DNA of 64,000 nucleotides from Anthoceros angustus (taxonomy: Eukaryota > Streptophyta > Anthocerotopsida > Anthocerotales > Anthocerotaceae): the NCBI GenBank assembly GCA_010909165.1, contig MU008173.1, positions 496,001-560,000 on the forward strand, in the 5' to 3' direction. The translations under genes were made by a program, and so were the position numbers. Under the pieces are notes generated by a model, which worked only from the letters and a program-made list of their open reading frames with translations, did not search any database and was not told the origin of the DNA. The number at the start of each line of letters is the position of its first letter. The first letter of the stretch is position 1. Positions 50,228 through 61,900 of this stretch are shown here, piece after piece.

Positions 50228-51905
50228 GCCGGCCGAATCCCAACCCAGAAGCAGAAGCGATCACGCCACGGCCAGTGCGCCTGCCTCTCCGTCCTGGCAG
50301 TTGAATCCCCGTTCATGCATTCCTCGTCTCGCTTTCCCACACCCCGGACACATCATCTCCATAATATACCTACCTCCATAACACTACTTAATCCTTAGTA
50401 CGAGTGAGTTTAATACCTATAGACTATATACTAGTTCTATATATTTAGATACATAGATCGCTACATATCTATCTATATCTTATCTTCGAGGAGGTACCAA
50501 GGGCTAGAATAATCATGGGTGGGAGGTATTCCATCCCATCCCAGTAGGAATGTAGGGGAATGCGGAAAGGAGGGATGGTGGGAGAGAACCGTTGCGGAAG
50601 TATGCGAAAGGGAGTGATGGTGATTGCGGGAGGATGTAGGAGGAAACGATGGTGCATGCAGAGTAGGCGAATAGGTAATAGTGTTGGTGCCAAAATATTA
50701 GTGATCAATGAGCGGATATAGGTCCATGTGGATGAAAAAATTGAAGTGCTAGTTTGGAAGTGTTGAAAATTTTAGAGACTTGTGTTCCTTTTCTCATTGT
50801 AGTCATATTCAATATTCCTACCATTGACATTTAGACCTAGTTGTTTCTGTTTTATTTTTTTTAGCATCACATAATATCTTTTTAAATTCTTTAATTATTT
50901 TAGTCTTAATTTATATATAATTCTACAACATAGAATAAGCTTTCTCGACCCTTTTTCTCTTACTTGTAATCTTTTTCTTCTAGATCTTTTTTCTCTACAT
51001 AATTTAGGAGGCTATATTCCGGCAGACTTTTGTGGATGCTTGGGCGTTGCGTCAGGTCCCCCTAGATTTTGGATTTGAATAAGTGTCTAAGTTAGGAATC
51101 TTCAAGTGGGCTCACATTGTTAAACATGACTCTCCGTTTACAACCATTCACAGAAGAAGAAGAAGAATTTCACAGGCCATCAACCTTACAATGCCTGGCA
51201 CAAGGGGAAAATTAATATTATTAATTCAAAAAAACTCTCTTTATAAAATGGTAAATCTTATTTACAACTAATCCTATGGCTAATATTTTACAAAAGAGGG
51301 TACAACACATTTTACTTGTAATTATTTAATCTCAACAAAAGGTATAGTAAGTCAGACCACAATATTTACAGTACCTCGTCCGGTTATCGCGCTTAAAATG
51401 TAGGTTACAATGTAATTTATTACGATAATTTATTCCATGGTAATCGATTGTAAATTAGGGAATTTATAAGGTAATTTTCTGGTAATTTATTATTTCTAGT
51501 AAACTACATCCTTGTACTTACAACACACGCGATTTGCAACAACGTGTATAAGGGCGAAAAATGATGATGTTGTAAAACGGGCTTCAGCCGCAACAACGGT
51601 CCCCAACGAAGCAAATTAACAACATGGGAGTACAACGGAATTCCAGAATAATAAATTGAAAAGAAAACCGAACCTCTTATATGATTTAGCTACCTTTGTA
51701 ATAAGGTATAGCCACGTTGTAAAGTTTGGGTTTTTTAACCAAAACATTTTCCAAATGAGCCCGTTATAAACCTCGTTTGGGCCCAATTTGAGAATAACTC
51801 TTGGATTTGATGTTTATAAAAGCACCTCTATTCTTGGAGTGATCTGACAATCTATTCGTGGGTCCTACTATGGGGAACAGGCTCTGATGCCATTCCCTCC
51901 GGGCC
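50228..51905. other. AT-rich non-coding DNA upstream of the dynein gene
   Basis: No credible frame. From about 51,240 to 51,800 many TTTACAAC/TTGTAAA-type words occur, like the words near the ends of the DNA transposon at 52,716-55,845, so a relative may have decayed here. At 51,881-51,892 a GCTCTGATGCCA word resembles the complement of a tRNA-iMet primer-binding site. Confidence 0.4.
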
Positions 51906-52715
51906 TCAGATCGTTTTCCGGGCTCTCAGCTTGCAATTCCCAAGCTGCACACATTGTACACTCGGGGGATTCATTTGCCTGCCCCCTCTGCCTCTCTGAC
52001 ATTGGATAGCTCGATGCACCACCTTCCCACATTTAAAACATTGACCTTGGAATGTCCGTGCACTACCTATCTCCGCGGGGACTGCTTCTGATTGATTCGC
52101 TGGTCCCGTTCTGACATGCCGATTTTCTTGGGTCTTGGCTCCTTCTCCTAGAGGCCGAGTCAATTTGTTGCTAGAGAATCGGTAACAGTTAGCATCAAAC
52201 CGATCTACAACTCACATTTCTTCCTGCAAGGATAGCATGTTGGTTTTAGTCTCAACCTCTTTAGCAATTTCTCGCCGAAACCCCCTCAGGTATCGGTCAA
52301 TCTTCTCATCCTTAGTGATCCTGGGGATGCCCATTACCAACTTCATAAACTCGGTACTATAAGCCACTACAGATGTCCTCTGAACCAGTCTTGCCAACTT
52401 ATCCCGAGCATTTCGACTTGACATTCATGGTAGGAACTATTGTCTCAACTCAACTAGCAGGGCTTCAAACGTCATTAGTTCAGAAGCTGCTTCCTGGCTT
52501 TGAGAAACCTTCACTGTTGCCACCAAAGCAAAGCAGAATCCTCAAGAAAAGAAACTGCCTCATCAACGTGCATGGGCTGTGGTACCTGATTGATGCGGAG
52601 GAACTGCTCCATCTTGAAGGCCCAATTTTCTTGCATTGATGGCTCTCTTCCTCCCAAAAGTGGCTTGGGCCTCTGTAACTTAATGGCCCCAAGAAGGTGG
52701 GGAGTTGTCTGTTCC
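51906..52715 (-). pseudogene. Decayed retroelement gag, 3' part with zinc knuckle
   Basis: In minus-strand frames it reads GGREPSMQENWAFKMEQFL, then AVSFLED.ALLWWQ (typical capsid core), then ARDKLARLVQRTSVVAYSTE, FMKLVMGIPRITKDEKIDRY and RGFRREIAKEVE. It ends with CFKCGKVVHRAIQC, a C-x2-C-x4-H-x4-C zinc knuckle. Stops and frameshifts separate the pieces. The upstream part of the same gag lies beyond a 3.1-kb insertion, at 55,846-56,230. The Retrotrans_gag pattern suggests a Ty3/gypsy-type element; no pol follows downstream. Confidence 0.75.
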
Positions 52716-52992
52716 TACTACTAGGAAAAGTATACTTTTACTAAGTACAGTTTTACAAAAAGGGTATGTTTTACTATGGTAGCTCATTTTACTACACAAT
52801 TGAAAGGCAATGTTTTATGTCCATGTATTATTTTCAAGGGTAGCTAGGAATTTATAATGGTTCATTTGAAATTTACTGCAGGGCTTATTTTGCCAAAGGT
52901 TTTAACGATGACTTAGCACATCACAATGCGCTTTACTACGGGGGTACTCGAACGAGGAGGCCAGGTTTCACAAGCAGAAGTGCAGGCGATAT

Positions 52993-53975
52993 TTGGACGG
53001 GGAGTCAGATGACGATGACCGCGGGAGGACGTGTCTCACAGCTCCTACTAATGCGGACTTGGCATGCTCGGGTTCAGAAGGGCGAGCAACATTTGTCAAA
53101 CAGATGTCCTCCAACAGCGAGGTCGATGAGGAAAGTCATGTGAAGGTGAGGGTTAACACTATGGCCCCAAACATAGGGCGCTACGGACGATGTCTCATAG
53201 CTCTTGGCTTAGGGTTTGGCGCACAGGATGTGAGCACCCAAGACTTAATCGGCGTGACTCTGGCGGCTAATCATGACGCGCTAGTTGTAGAAGGGGAAGA
53301 GAATGTGTCCGCACTGCAGTGCCCTCAAGAGAAGGGGAGGCAGCCAGTTGAGTTCACGAGTGTGCCTAACAGTCAGGAGCGCACATTATTGCGGAGAAAA
53401 TTTGTCCAGCGTGTGAAGAATGTGCCCAAAGTGCAACAAGACGCTGGTCATGTACCGGCAACCCTCGTTCTGACTAAAAGGACACCTTTGCCTCAAACCC
53501 TTGCAGATGATGAGCATGCCAGCAACGTTTTGTTGAAGCCGATCATCATCCTGGAGAATTTGATGTTGGGGAGAAGGCGCCACCAGATGCGCAACATCAG
53601 CCCCATCAGGCGGATGCACCACAGTCCTCAGATGCACCACATCAGCCAAATCAGCATGATGCGCCTCAGGTTCCTCTTGAAGAATTGGATGACGATGATG
53701 AACAGTTCATTCTTGGAGAATGTCGTGTTATAGACAAGAGGGGCCCAAGGGGTCCCAAGCAGAAACAGAACCCAGATCTTGAACACGAGGTGCTTTCAGA
53801 ACATCTCCATCCGGCATGTAAGATTTCAAATTTGCTTTGTGGTTTGAAGGGAACTAACCCACATGCGTTCAAGCCTTATTCACATTCTGGGCCTGGATTC
53901 AAGCCCAGAATCCACCTTGGATATTTCAGGAGTGGATATTTCAGACCATGCATATATCAGGCAATCCAAGCCTAA
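52993..53975 (+). CDS. Hypothetical transposon protein, acidic C-terminal region
   Basis: One frame (52,993-53,733) starts MDGESDDDDRGRT and includes repetitive His/Gln/Met-rich sequence near 53,580-53,660. The overlapping frame from 53,685 gives MDDDDEQFILGE, then KRGPRGPKQKQNPDLE. A splice or frameshift between the two would make a longer protein. The basic RGPRGPK step after an acidic run recalls the linker before the transposase-24-like domain in plant En/Spm proteins. No catalytic motif is visible. Confidence 0.4.
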
Positions 53976-54273
53976 ATATTTCACGCCATCCAAGCATGAA
54001 ATATCCAAGCCCTGCAGGCTTGAATATAGTTGGTCATTCAGGCATGGTCTGTTCTGGCTTGGGATTTCCTTTGACCATGTCGCTGGTGTTTGCAAGATTT
54101 ATTTCTCGGGTATCCCCCAGCTTTTTAGCCATGTAGGATAGGGTGCATTTTACCATCCGATGGCTTTGCAACCCTCTTATTAGTGTATTCTAGAATCAGA
54201 TTGAAGTGACAGTGGTTCACGTAGAACAATGCAACAAGTAGACGATTTCAGTCCTTGATTTTTTGATGCCATT

Positions 54274-54996
54274 ATGTTGCAGTTTTTTGGCACTAATCTG
54301 AAGCCTTGGTGGAACAATGTCAAGAAGGAAGCCCGTAAGTTCTTGGAAGGTCAAAACAGAAATCCTAGTTTTGTTCCAAAGAGTATTAAGTCGGAGCATT
54401 GGGAGGTGTTTTTAAGGGAGAAGGAGAAGATGGACGGCGTTGTAGCCCCTAGCCAGCAAAAACTTGTAGCCATCAATAGGATGAAGAATAAGGGTAGCAA
54501 TTCTACGCATGCTTTAGGGATGGGGGGCAGCGTGGGTTTTTGGACAGGTTTAAAGGCACGTTTGGGAGGGGAGCCAACAGTGGATGAGATCCGAGCTGTT
54601 GGCACCAATCACAGAAACTGGTTGGTGAAGCTGCGAGCGTTTTGGATGAATTCCAAAATAGCAGGTCCTGCTTTGGGTCCGCAGGTTAACTCAAAAGGGG
54701 GGATTGACAAGGCTATTAACATGTGGAACCTATTGATTGAGGCAAGTTATCCAACCAATGAATGCGATGGCAAGGCCATGGATGCCATCCTCAAAAACAA
54801 TGTTTTAGACCACGGGTGGATGGTGGGGCACTACCTTCCTCGTAAAGTAGCCAAGGATGCAGAGGAAGCCTCAGCACGATTGAGGCTAGAGGCTGATGTT
54901 GTTGTTGTCATCATTTTCATATTCCATGGGCAGTTTGAAATTTCTTGTTTCATGAACTGGTTTTTTGGATGCTTGAATTTCCTGTGGGAGGCCTAG
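54274..54996 (+). CDS. Hypothetical En/Spm (Transposase_24-like) protein fragment
   Basis: A 240-residue frame reads LKPWWNNVKKEARKFLEGQN, WEVFLREKEKMDG, QQKLVAINRMKNKGSNSTHA, LGMGGSVGFW and GGEPTVDEIRAVG. The pattern of Lys/Asn-rich 'NRxKxK...H..G..SF' followed by 'LGxEPTxxE' resembles the plant Ptta/En/Spm transposase family by eye. It lies in the middle of the putative transposon. Function is inferred from position and this weak similarity. Confidence 0.45.
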   Translation: MLQFFGTNLKPWWNNVKKEARKFLEGQNRNPSFVPKSIKSEHWEVFLREKEKMDGVVAPSQQKLVAINRMKNKGSNSTHALGMGGSVGFWTGLKARLGGEPTVDEIRAVGTNHRNWLVKLRAFWMNSKIAGPALGPQVNSKGGIDKAINMWNLLIEASYPTNECDGKAMDAILKNNVLDHGWMVGHYLPRKVAKDAEEASARLRLEADVVVVIIFIFHGQFEISCFMNWFFGCLNFLWEA

Positions 54997-55189
54997 TTTT
55001 CCACGGGCAATGCCATGGAGTTTGTGGGGTTGGCTGGAGAAAACTGCTTTTGTGTACTGAATAGACTGTAGGGGTGGAGTTGCGGGTGTAATACATTGTA
55101 GGATGTAGCTTGGGTCTGCAAACACTGGTTTTTTAGAATCATACTCTCCCCCTTCCCCACACCTTCCCCCTCCCCATGCGAAAACCCCA

Positions 55190-55800
55190 AGGATTTACTA
55201 CACTCTTAATACTTTTACAACACCAGTTTGAATCTGAGTACACTTTTCAAGCAAATATTTACTACGTACCTTTTACTACGTATCGTTTACGATGGAACTT
55301 TCACTACGTACTTTATACTACAGAATTTTTACAACAGTATTTTTTTTACAATGCAGAACTTTACAACCTACGAACTTTACAATGGATTTTAGGGTTATTT
55401 AACCATGGTTAATTAATTGTAGTTAATATATGGTTTACAAAACCCATTCTAAACCATAGTTGATGTACTAGAGTTTATTAGCCTCAGTCAACTAACCATT
55501 ATATTTTAACGTTAATTAAGCCTGTGATAAATTCTATGGTTGTTCAATATAGTAAATTATATGGTTGTTCAATGTAGTAAATTATATGTTTGTTCAATAT
55601 AGTAAATTCTACGATAAAGGTAACTATAGTTTAGAGAGTAACAATATATGGTAGACTTGGTTAAAGTACTTCATACGTTTTTTACGTATACGATACGGAG
55701 TATAGCTAATGCATACGGTGTGCTGTACTTTACCACAGGCACTAATGCTATGTGTTTACTACTAGTATTTTACTATGGAAGTAGAAATATCCGTCGTAAA
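55190..55800. repeat. Subterminal repeat region of the DNA transposon
   Basis: Dense, irregular TTTACTACG, TTTACAAC and CTACG words, plus three copies of a 24-bp unit (TGTTCAAT(A/G)TAGTAAATT) near 55,540-55,610. CACTA elements typically carry transposase-binding repeats of this kind. Confidence 0.6.
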
Positions 55801-55845
55801 AAATATAGTACTGTCCATATAGAAAAAGTGCTCTTTTCCTAGTCG

Positions 55846-56230
55846 TTTCCCCTTGTCAGTCTGCTTTTAGGTGGTTCATTCGGTATGTGTGCTCCCCCAA
55901 CAATTGAACTATCTTCAAGAAGGGTACCCTGCCGGCCTGAAGTTCATCCATCCGCACCCTTTGTTCTTTGATCATCCTTCTGAGCTGTTCGGTGTTCTGC
56001 TGTACTAACCGTTCGTTTGTTGGTATTTGCTGGCATGTGTATTCGATGTTACTCTTCGCTCGCGAAACCCATGGCTACTGTTGCAAGTTCAAGCCCACCA
56101 AATCAACTATCAGCTGCAGGAGCTTACCTCTAGCTTCTACTTGTGTGCTAACGCCTTTGTGCCTGTACTTCCCTCCGATGACAACTGTTGATCTGAGACC
56201 TCACTATTCCACTTGTTTTTTCCACGAGCT
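55846..56230 (-). pseudogene. Decayed retroelement gag, 5' part
   Basis: The minus strand reads NERLVQQNTEQLRRMIKEQR followed by VRMDELQAG, a coiled-coil gag N-terminal segment, then LKQTDKGK right up to the transposon border. It is continuous in sense with the gag at 51,906-52,715 if the insertion is removed. Confidence 0.6.
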
Positions 56231-58800
56231 CTCACTCCTCGCTTGTCGTTGTGCCTAGTAAGCTATGGGTTGAAACAATAGCTGCTTGAACCTGAATAGT
56301 CGTGGTATTGCTGAGTCTTAAGGTGCATATGGAGGCGACTAGCGCTCCGCCCTTCTCAAGATAATTCTCAAGGTATCTTCAAAGTCAGCTACCACCAACC
56401 TCCAAGCTGCTTCTTCTGCTGTTAACCAATGACTAGACGATTTGAAACAATTTGTGACACAGGATCTCTACAACTAAGCCGGCCCATTGTGGTCGCCAAT
56501 GGATAACACCTACGATTAAAGCTAACAAAGCTTCCAGCTCCTCGGGTCAAGGGGAAACCGTGACACAACCCACTAAAAAAAGCCACACTATTCTATTAGC
56601 ATCTGATGGGGGGAATATCATCATAAATTCGTCTCAAGGCTTGGGTATTCCTCATAATCCACTTGAGCAATCCCATTCATTTCCATGCACCAGGGTTAGG
56701 AACAGCTTCTGGGTAGAAAGGGGTTTCTCTGGCAAAAAAGGGTTGGGCTATAATCCCATTTTTCTTTGGCGAAAATGTGCATTAGCTTTTTTTTTTTTTT
56801 GGCATTTTTTTAGGTTGTTTGCTTATTGAAATGTGTTATTCAAACCTGAAGTGCCACGCCATGCATGTGCATTTGGTCACACTGTGCCGCATCCATAACT
56901 GGACACCTTGATTTTGGAGGGGTGAAGGGTGAAGATAATCAAAATCGTCAGTTACACGCTCTTTCCGCATTTCCGTCGTTCATCCCATGTACGCATGTAT
57001 TAGAGAACGGACGGACTGAGATGAATACACAGATAAGTTTTCGCACCCAACGTGGTATTGCGCAAGCTCGTTTAAGCACGAATTGAGCAAGAAGACCCAG
57101 GTGCGCAAACATATGTTTGCGCACCTAGGAACAAGAGGGCCTGGGGATGCGCACACTTGTGCACGCACCTAGGCACAAGAAGGCCTATGTGTGTGTACTT
57201 GGTCATGCATGACATGATTTATCTCCACTTCTGGGCATGTCTGAACCTCACATCATCGTTTGTTCCAAACGGCCGGCCCATGAGCTGTCAGTATCCATCG
57301 TGCTGAGTCCCGCTAGAACTAGCAAGTTCATGGCCCTGCCCCTCCGCTGCTTCAACATACAGACGATTGCGGCCCTTGTTATCAAAACACACATCACACC
57401 AGGCTTCCATTTCCTCTTCGAAGTCCTCACTAGCCAATCCTAGAGCTTGTTCCAACTCGGCACACAATATCTTCTAGGCTCCTTGTTCTGATACTAACCA
57501 CTGACAAGGAGGACTCTAATCACTCTGAGGGTCAGAATAAAGGACACTATATCCCACCCCTAGATCTCGCTTCTATATAACAAACCAAGACGCAACATCT
57601 TTCTCAGATACTTACTAGTGCACTGATTGAGGCCACTAGTCAGTGTGCAAAACCAAATTTAATGCCTATGACGTACCCCAGGTTGCGGTGTAGAGGTCAA
57701 TTGGAGTGCCAAAGATTGCACTTTCTTCCTAATTTCATCAACCAACATTTCAGAGGACCGGAGTGGGTAACCTGGAAAATGTGCGATGTGCCACTATCAT
57801 CACCTGGTCGGCATGAACACATTCATCACTATTTTCCTAATGACAAACTTCAATTACCCAACAGTGCTGACATTGCTTTTATACCAAATGAAAGGGTCCT
57901 CAAATATTGTTCTCCTCATTCAGTCTGAACAGTATTTAACAAGCAGCATCCCGAGTGGCGGTGCACTTCTCTGCAGTAAACTGGGGTTCTAACTTCAACT
58001 ATGATTCATGAAACTTATTTGTACCATGAGACCTATGCATTGCCAACCGTCCCGTTCCATTGCTCCTTTCTATGGCGCCATTTCGTCATCCCGTCCTTGT
58101 TTCATTGCTTCTACATTTTGCCATTACAGGTGGTAAATAGGCCCTTCCTTATTCAAGACTATGATATCTTGGGAGAATTACTACAATATTTTAAGCTCCG
58201 GTGAAAAATAGGCCCTTCTTGCCTCCGGATTATAACATCTTGGGAGTGATAATAGTTTGAGGATAGACAATCGGAGGCTAGTCATAGGCAAAGGGGCTTA
58301 GTCCCCTTGGCTTGGGCCGTGTTGTTTCCATCGCCCCGGTGTAGATGGGACTTCTCTTCTCTTTTGCGTATTTATAAAGTCTCCACGCTGTCATATGTAC
58401 GTATGTAAAGATGTTCCCTCGTCACTTTCGTATTGAATCCGGGCAGGTCCGGTAACTGACCCAGCGGCGCTCTCAACCCGAGGAGCAGGTTAGATGAACG
58501 GGAAGCTTGAACCAGGGCACGGGCCAGGCTACCTTTTACAGTATTACATACTTGAATCGAGGAACGTGTGTTTCCTTGAGCTCCAGTGTTAGTGTATTAT
58601 GCATTGCATATGCAGGGAGGTGCGCTGAAAGGAAACGGGAGGGAGCGGGGGTAAAAAGGGCAAACATGCGCCCACGCACTCGGCATTGCCTTTGCCACGC
58701 TCGCAGGAGCAGCAGCAGGAGCAGCAGGACCAGAGGAGTCGGGCGTGAAGGCGATCTGATGTGAGCGGAGGCGGCGAGAGGGCGAGCGAGCGAGGGAGGA
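56231..58800. other. Non-coding repeat-derived DNA upstream of the alpha-COP gene
   Basis: It contains a 14-nt T-run near 56,790, a perfect 28-bp palindrome (57,099-57,126), a tRNA-iMet PBS-like word on the minus strand (TTAGTATCAGAAC, 57,484-57,497) that could mark the start of the decayed gag element, and a short local duplication (AAATAGGCCCTTC at 58,136 and 58,206). A TATTTATAAAG box near 58,370 could serve the alpha-COP gene or an old LTR. No gene is supported. Confidence 0.45.
57096..57129. repeat. Palindrome, 28 bp perfect (34 bp with one mismatch pair)
   Basis: Half-site AGGTGCGCAAACAT followed immediately by its exact reverse complement, no spacer. Flanking CCC/GGG extend it with one mismatched pair. 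A related imperfect motif (GCGCACACTTGTGC) follows 30 bp later. Confidence 0.95.
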
Positions 58801-58822
58801 AGCCAGCTGGCCGGCGGCTGTT

Positions 58823-58853
<31 letters not shown>
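58823..58853 (+). repeat. (AGC)n microsatellite in the 5' leader of the alpha-COP gene
   Basis: About ten uninterrupted AGC units, 50 bp before the start codon. In the frame of the gene this would encode an Ala run joined to the protein if an upstream start were used, but the conserved start lies downstream. Confidence 0.9.
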
Positions 58854-58857
<4 letters not shown>

Positions 58858-58901
58858 CGGGAGGGAGTAGTGGGCCAGATCTCCGGCCTCGGGGAGCAAC
58901 C

Positions 58902-61900
58902 ATGTTGACCAAATTCGAGACCAAGAGCAACCGGGTGAAGGGGCTGAGCTTCCACCCCCGGCGGCCCTGGATCTTGGCCAGCTTGCACAGCGGGGTCATC
59001 CAGCTATGGGACTACCGGATGGGCACGCTCATCGATCGCTTCGACGAGCATGACGGCCCCGTGCGAGGCGTGCACTTCCATAAGTCGCAGCCGCTTTTCG
59101 TGTCGGGAGGTACTGGCTTCTGCGTAGCTGCATTATGGTGTGCCGGATCTGGTTGGATCTGGGCTTGTGGTTGTGGTGCGGGTGGTGAGAAGCTTGGGTC
59201 TTGAGTGGTTTAGCTTGGGGTGAGCAGGGTAGCGGATCTGTTGGGGCTTGGTGTGATGTTTGTGGCTTGGGTTGGGCTTGTTGTCAGCGGGTCTCATACT
59301 GTGGGCTTTGGAACAGGGGATGACTACAAGATCAAGGTGTGGAACTACAAGATGCGCCGCTGCCTCTTCACGCTGCTGGGCCACCTGGATTACATCCGGA
59401 CTGTGCAGTTTCACCAGGAGTACCCTTGGATTGTGAGCGCCAGTGATGACCAGACTATCCGGATATGGAATTGGCAGTCTCGGACATGCATATCTGTGCT
59501 CACGGGGCACAATCACTACGTCATGTGTGCTTCCTTTCACATCAAAGAGGATTTGGTGGTGTCTGCGTCCTTGGACCAGACTGTGCGGGTGTGGGATATC
59601 GGTGCTCTCCGCAAGAAGACCGTGGCTCCAGCGGAGGATATTTTGAGGCTGAGTCAGATGAATACGGATCTCTTCGGTGGGGGAGATGCCGTGGTGAAGT
59701 ATGTTCTGGAAGGGCATGATCGAGGTGTCAACTGGGCTGCGTTTCATCCCACCTTGCCTTTGATTGTGTCTGGAGCTGATGATCGACAGGTGAAGTTGTG
59801 GCGGATGAATGGTAAGCGTTCTAAGTCCACTGTCTGCGTGTCGTGTTTTTCGTCTCTTGTGTCCTACCTCTGGCAGACAAACTGCCCCACACCTTACTTG
59901 TGTTCATGCTTTCGTGATCTGCAGATAAAACGGCTTGGGAGGTGGACACACTGCGTGGTCATGTCAACAACGTCTCTTCCGTGATTTTCCATGCTCGTCA
60001 GGATATCATTGTTTCGAACTCAGAAGACAAGTCGATCAGAGTGTGGGACATGAGTAAGCGCATTGGGGTGCAGACATTCAGGCGGGAACATGACAGATTC
60101 TGGATACTTGCAGCGCATCCAGATATGAATCTGCTTGCGGCAGGGCATGATAGTGGCATGATAGTGTTCAAACTGGAAAGGGAGCGGCCTTCGTATGCAG
60201 TGCATGGAGGCATTCTCTACTATGTTAAGGAGCGTTATCTCAGAACTTACGAGTTTGCAACCGGAAAGGACAACCCGCTGATTTCCATCCGGAGAGCTGG
60301 TTCAGCTGGAATGAATCAGGGCCCTAGATCTCTATCCTACAACCCAGCAGAGAATGCGGTTCTAATATGCTCTGATGTGGAAGGTGGCTCTTATGAGCTT
60401 TACATTATTCCCAAAGAAGCCTCTGGAAAGAGTGAGACAGTGGAACCAAAGCGAGGTGCTGGAGCATCTGCTGTGTTTGTTGCTCGCAACCGGTTTGCAG
60501 TCTTAGATAAGAACCAGAACCAGGTGTCTATTAAAAACTTGAGAAACGAGGTGACAAAGAGGGTGGCCCTGCCTTTTGCAACAACAGATGCTATTTTCTA
60601 TGCGGGCACAGGGAATCTGCTCTGCAGATCTGAGGATAAGGTGATATTGTTTGATGTCCAGCAGAGAAACACTTTGGGGGAGCTGAGCACCCCCTTCGTG
60701 AAGTATGTTGTCTGGTCGTCTGACATGGAGTTTGTTGCTTTGATCAGCAAGCATGCAATTATTATTGCAACCAAGAAGCTAGTCAATCAGTGCACTGTGC
60801 ACGAGACCATCCGCATCAAGAGTGGTGCTTGGGATGAAAATGGTGTGTTCATGTACACAACTCTCAATCATATCAAGTACTGCCTGCCGAATGGTGACAG
60901 TGGTATAATCAGGACATTGGATGTTCCTGTGTACATCACCAAAGTTTCTGGAAGCTCTGTTCACTGTTTGGACCGTGATGGGAAGAGCCGGACCATACAG
61001 ATTGATCCCACAGAGTACATGTTCAAACTCTCTCTCATTCAAAAGAAGTATGACCAGGTTCTGGCCATGATCAGAAACTCACAGCTGTGTGGACAGTCTA
61101 TCATTGCATACCTCCAGCAGAAGGGATTTCCTGAGGTGGCCTTGCATTTTGTCAAGGATGAGAGGACCCGGTTCAATCTCGCAGTGGAGTGTGGGAACAT
61201 AGAGGTGGCAGTTGCATCTGCGAAAGAGATAGATGAGAAGGACTACTGGTCGAGGCTGGGGGCAGAGGCGCTGCGGCAAGGGAATCACGAAATTGTTGAG
61301 TACTCCTTGCAGAAGACAAAGAACTTTGAACGCCTGTCCTTCTTGTATCTCATTACTGGAAACTTGGAGAAGCTTTCAAAGATGCTCAAGATTGCAGAGA
61401 TGCGCAATGATGTGATGGGCGCCTTTCACAATGCACTGTATCTTGGGGATGTCAAAGAAAGAATCAAAATACTGGAGGAGTCTGGGCATATACCTCTGGC
61501 ATATGCAACTGCTACGGTCCATGGGCTGACTGACATAGCAGAGAGGCTGGCTGCTGATCTCGGTGACAATGTACCAACTCTCCCCCCGAAAGAGAAGGCT
61601 GCCTTGCTCTTGCCGCCAACTCCAATTTTGCGAGAGGACAACTGGCCACTTTTGTCAGTTAGCAAAGGCTTCTTTGAAGGTGCTTTTGGAGATGCGGCTG
61701 CTGGAGCCGAACTGGAGGATGAAGGTGCTACAGCAGCGGCTTGGGGTGAGGAGCTGGATATTCTTGAGGCGGTTGAAGTCAGAGCTAATGGTGAGCTTTT
61801 TGGTGCTGAAGATGAAGAGAAAGCTGGAGAGGATGAGGAGGCAGGTTGGGAGATGGAGGACTTGGAACTTCCTGCAGATGTGAGCACAAATGATGCTGTT

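Larger units (their letters stand above)
52716..55845 (+). mobile_element. Putative CACTA-like DNA transposon nested in the retroelement gag
   Basis: Left end CTACTAGGAAAAGTATACTTTT (near 52,717) and right end, reverse-complemented, ACTAGGAAAAGAGCACTTTT (55,823-55,843) form an imperfect ~20-bp terminal inverted repeat. Subterminal regions repeat TTTACTA/TTTACAAC words. On both outer sides minus-strand gag continues, showing an insertion. Inside are two + strand open regions (52,993-53,975 and 54,274-54,996). I could not define the target-site duplication, and the CACTA assignment rests on termini and subterminal repeats only. Confidence 0.6.

Noticed and set aside
58761..58901. 47-residue N-terminal extension of alpha-COP
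   Set aside because: It is encoded by the GC-rich leader and AGC repeat. The conserved start is MLTKFETKS at 58,902.
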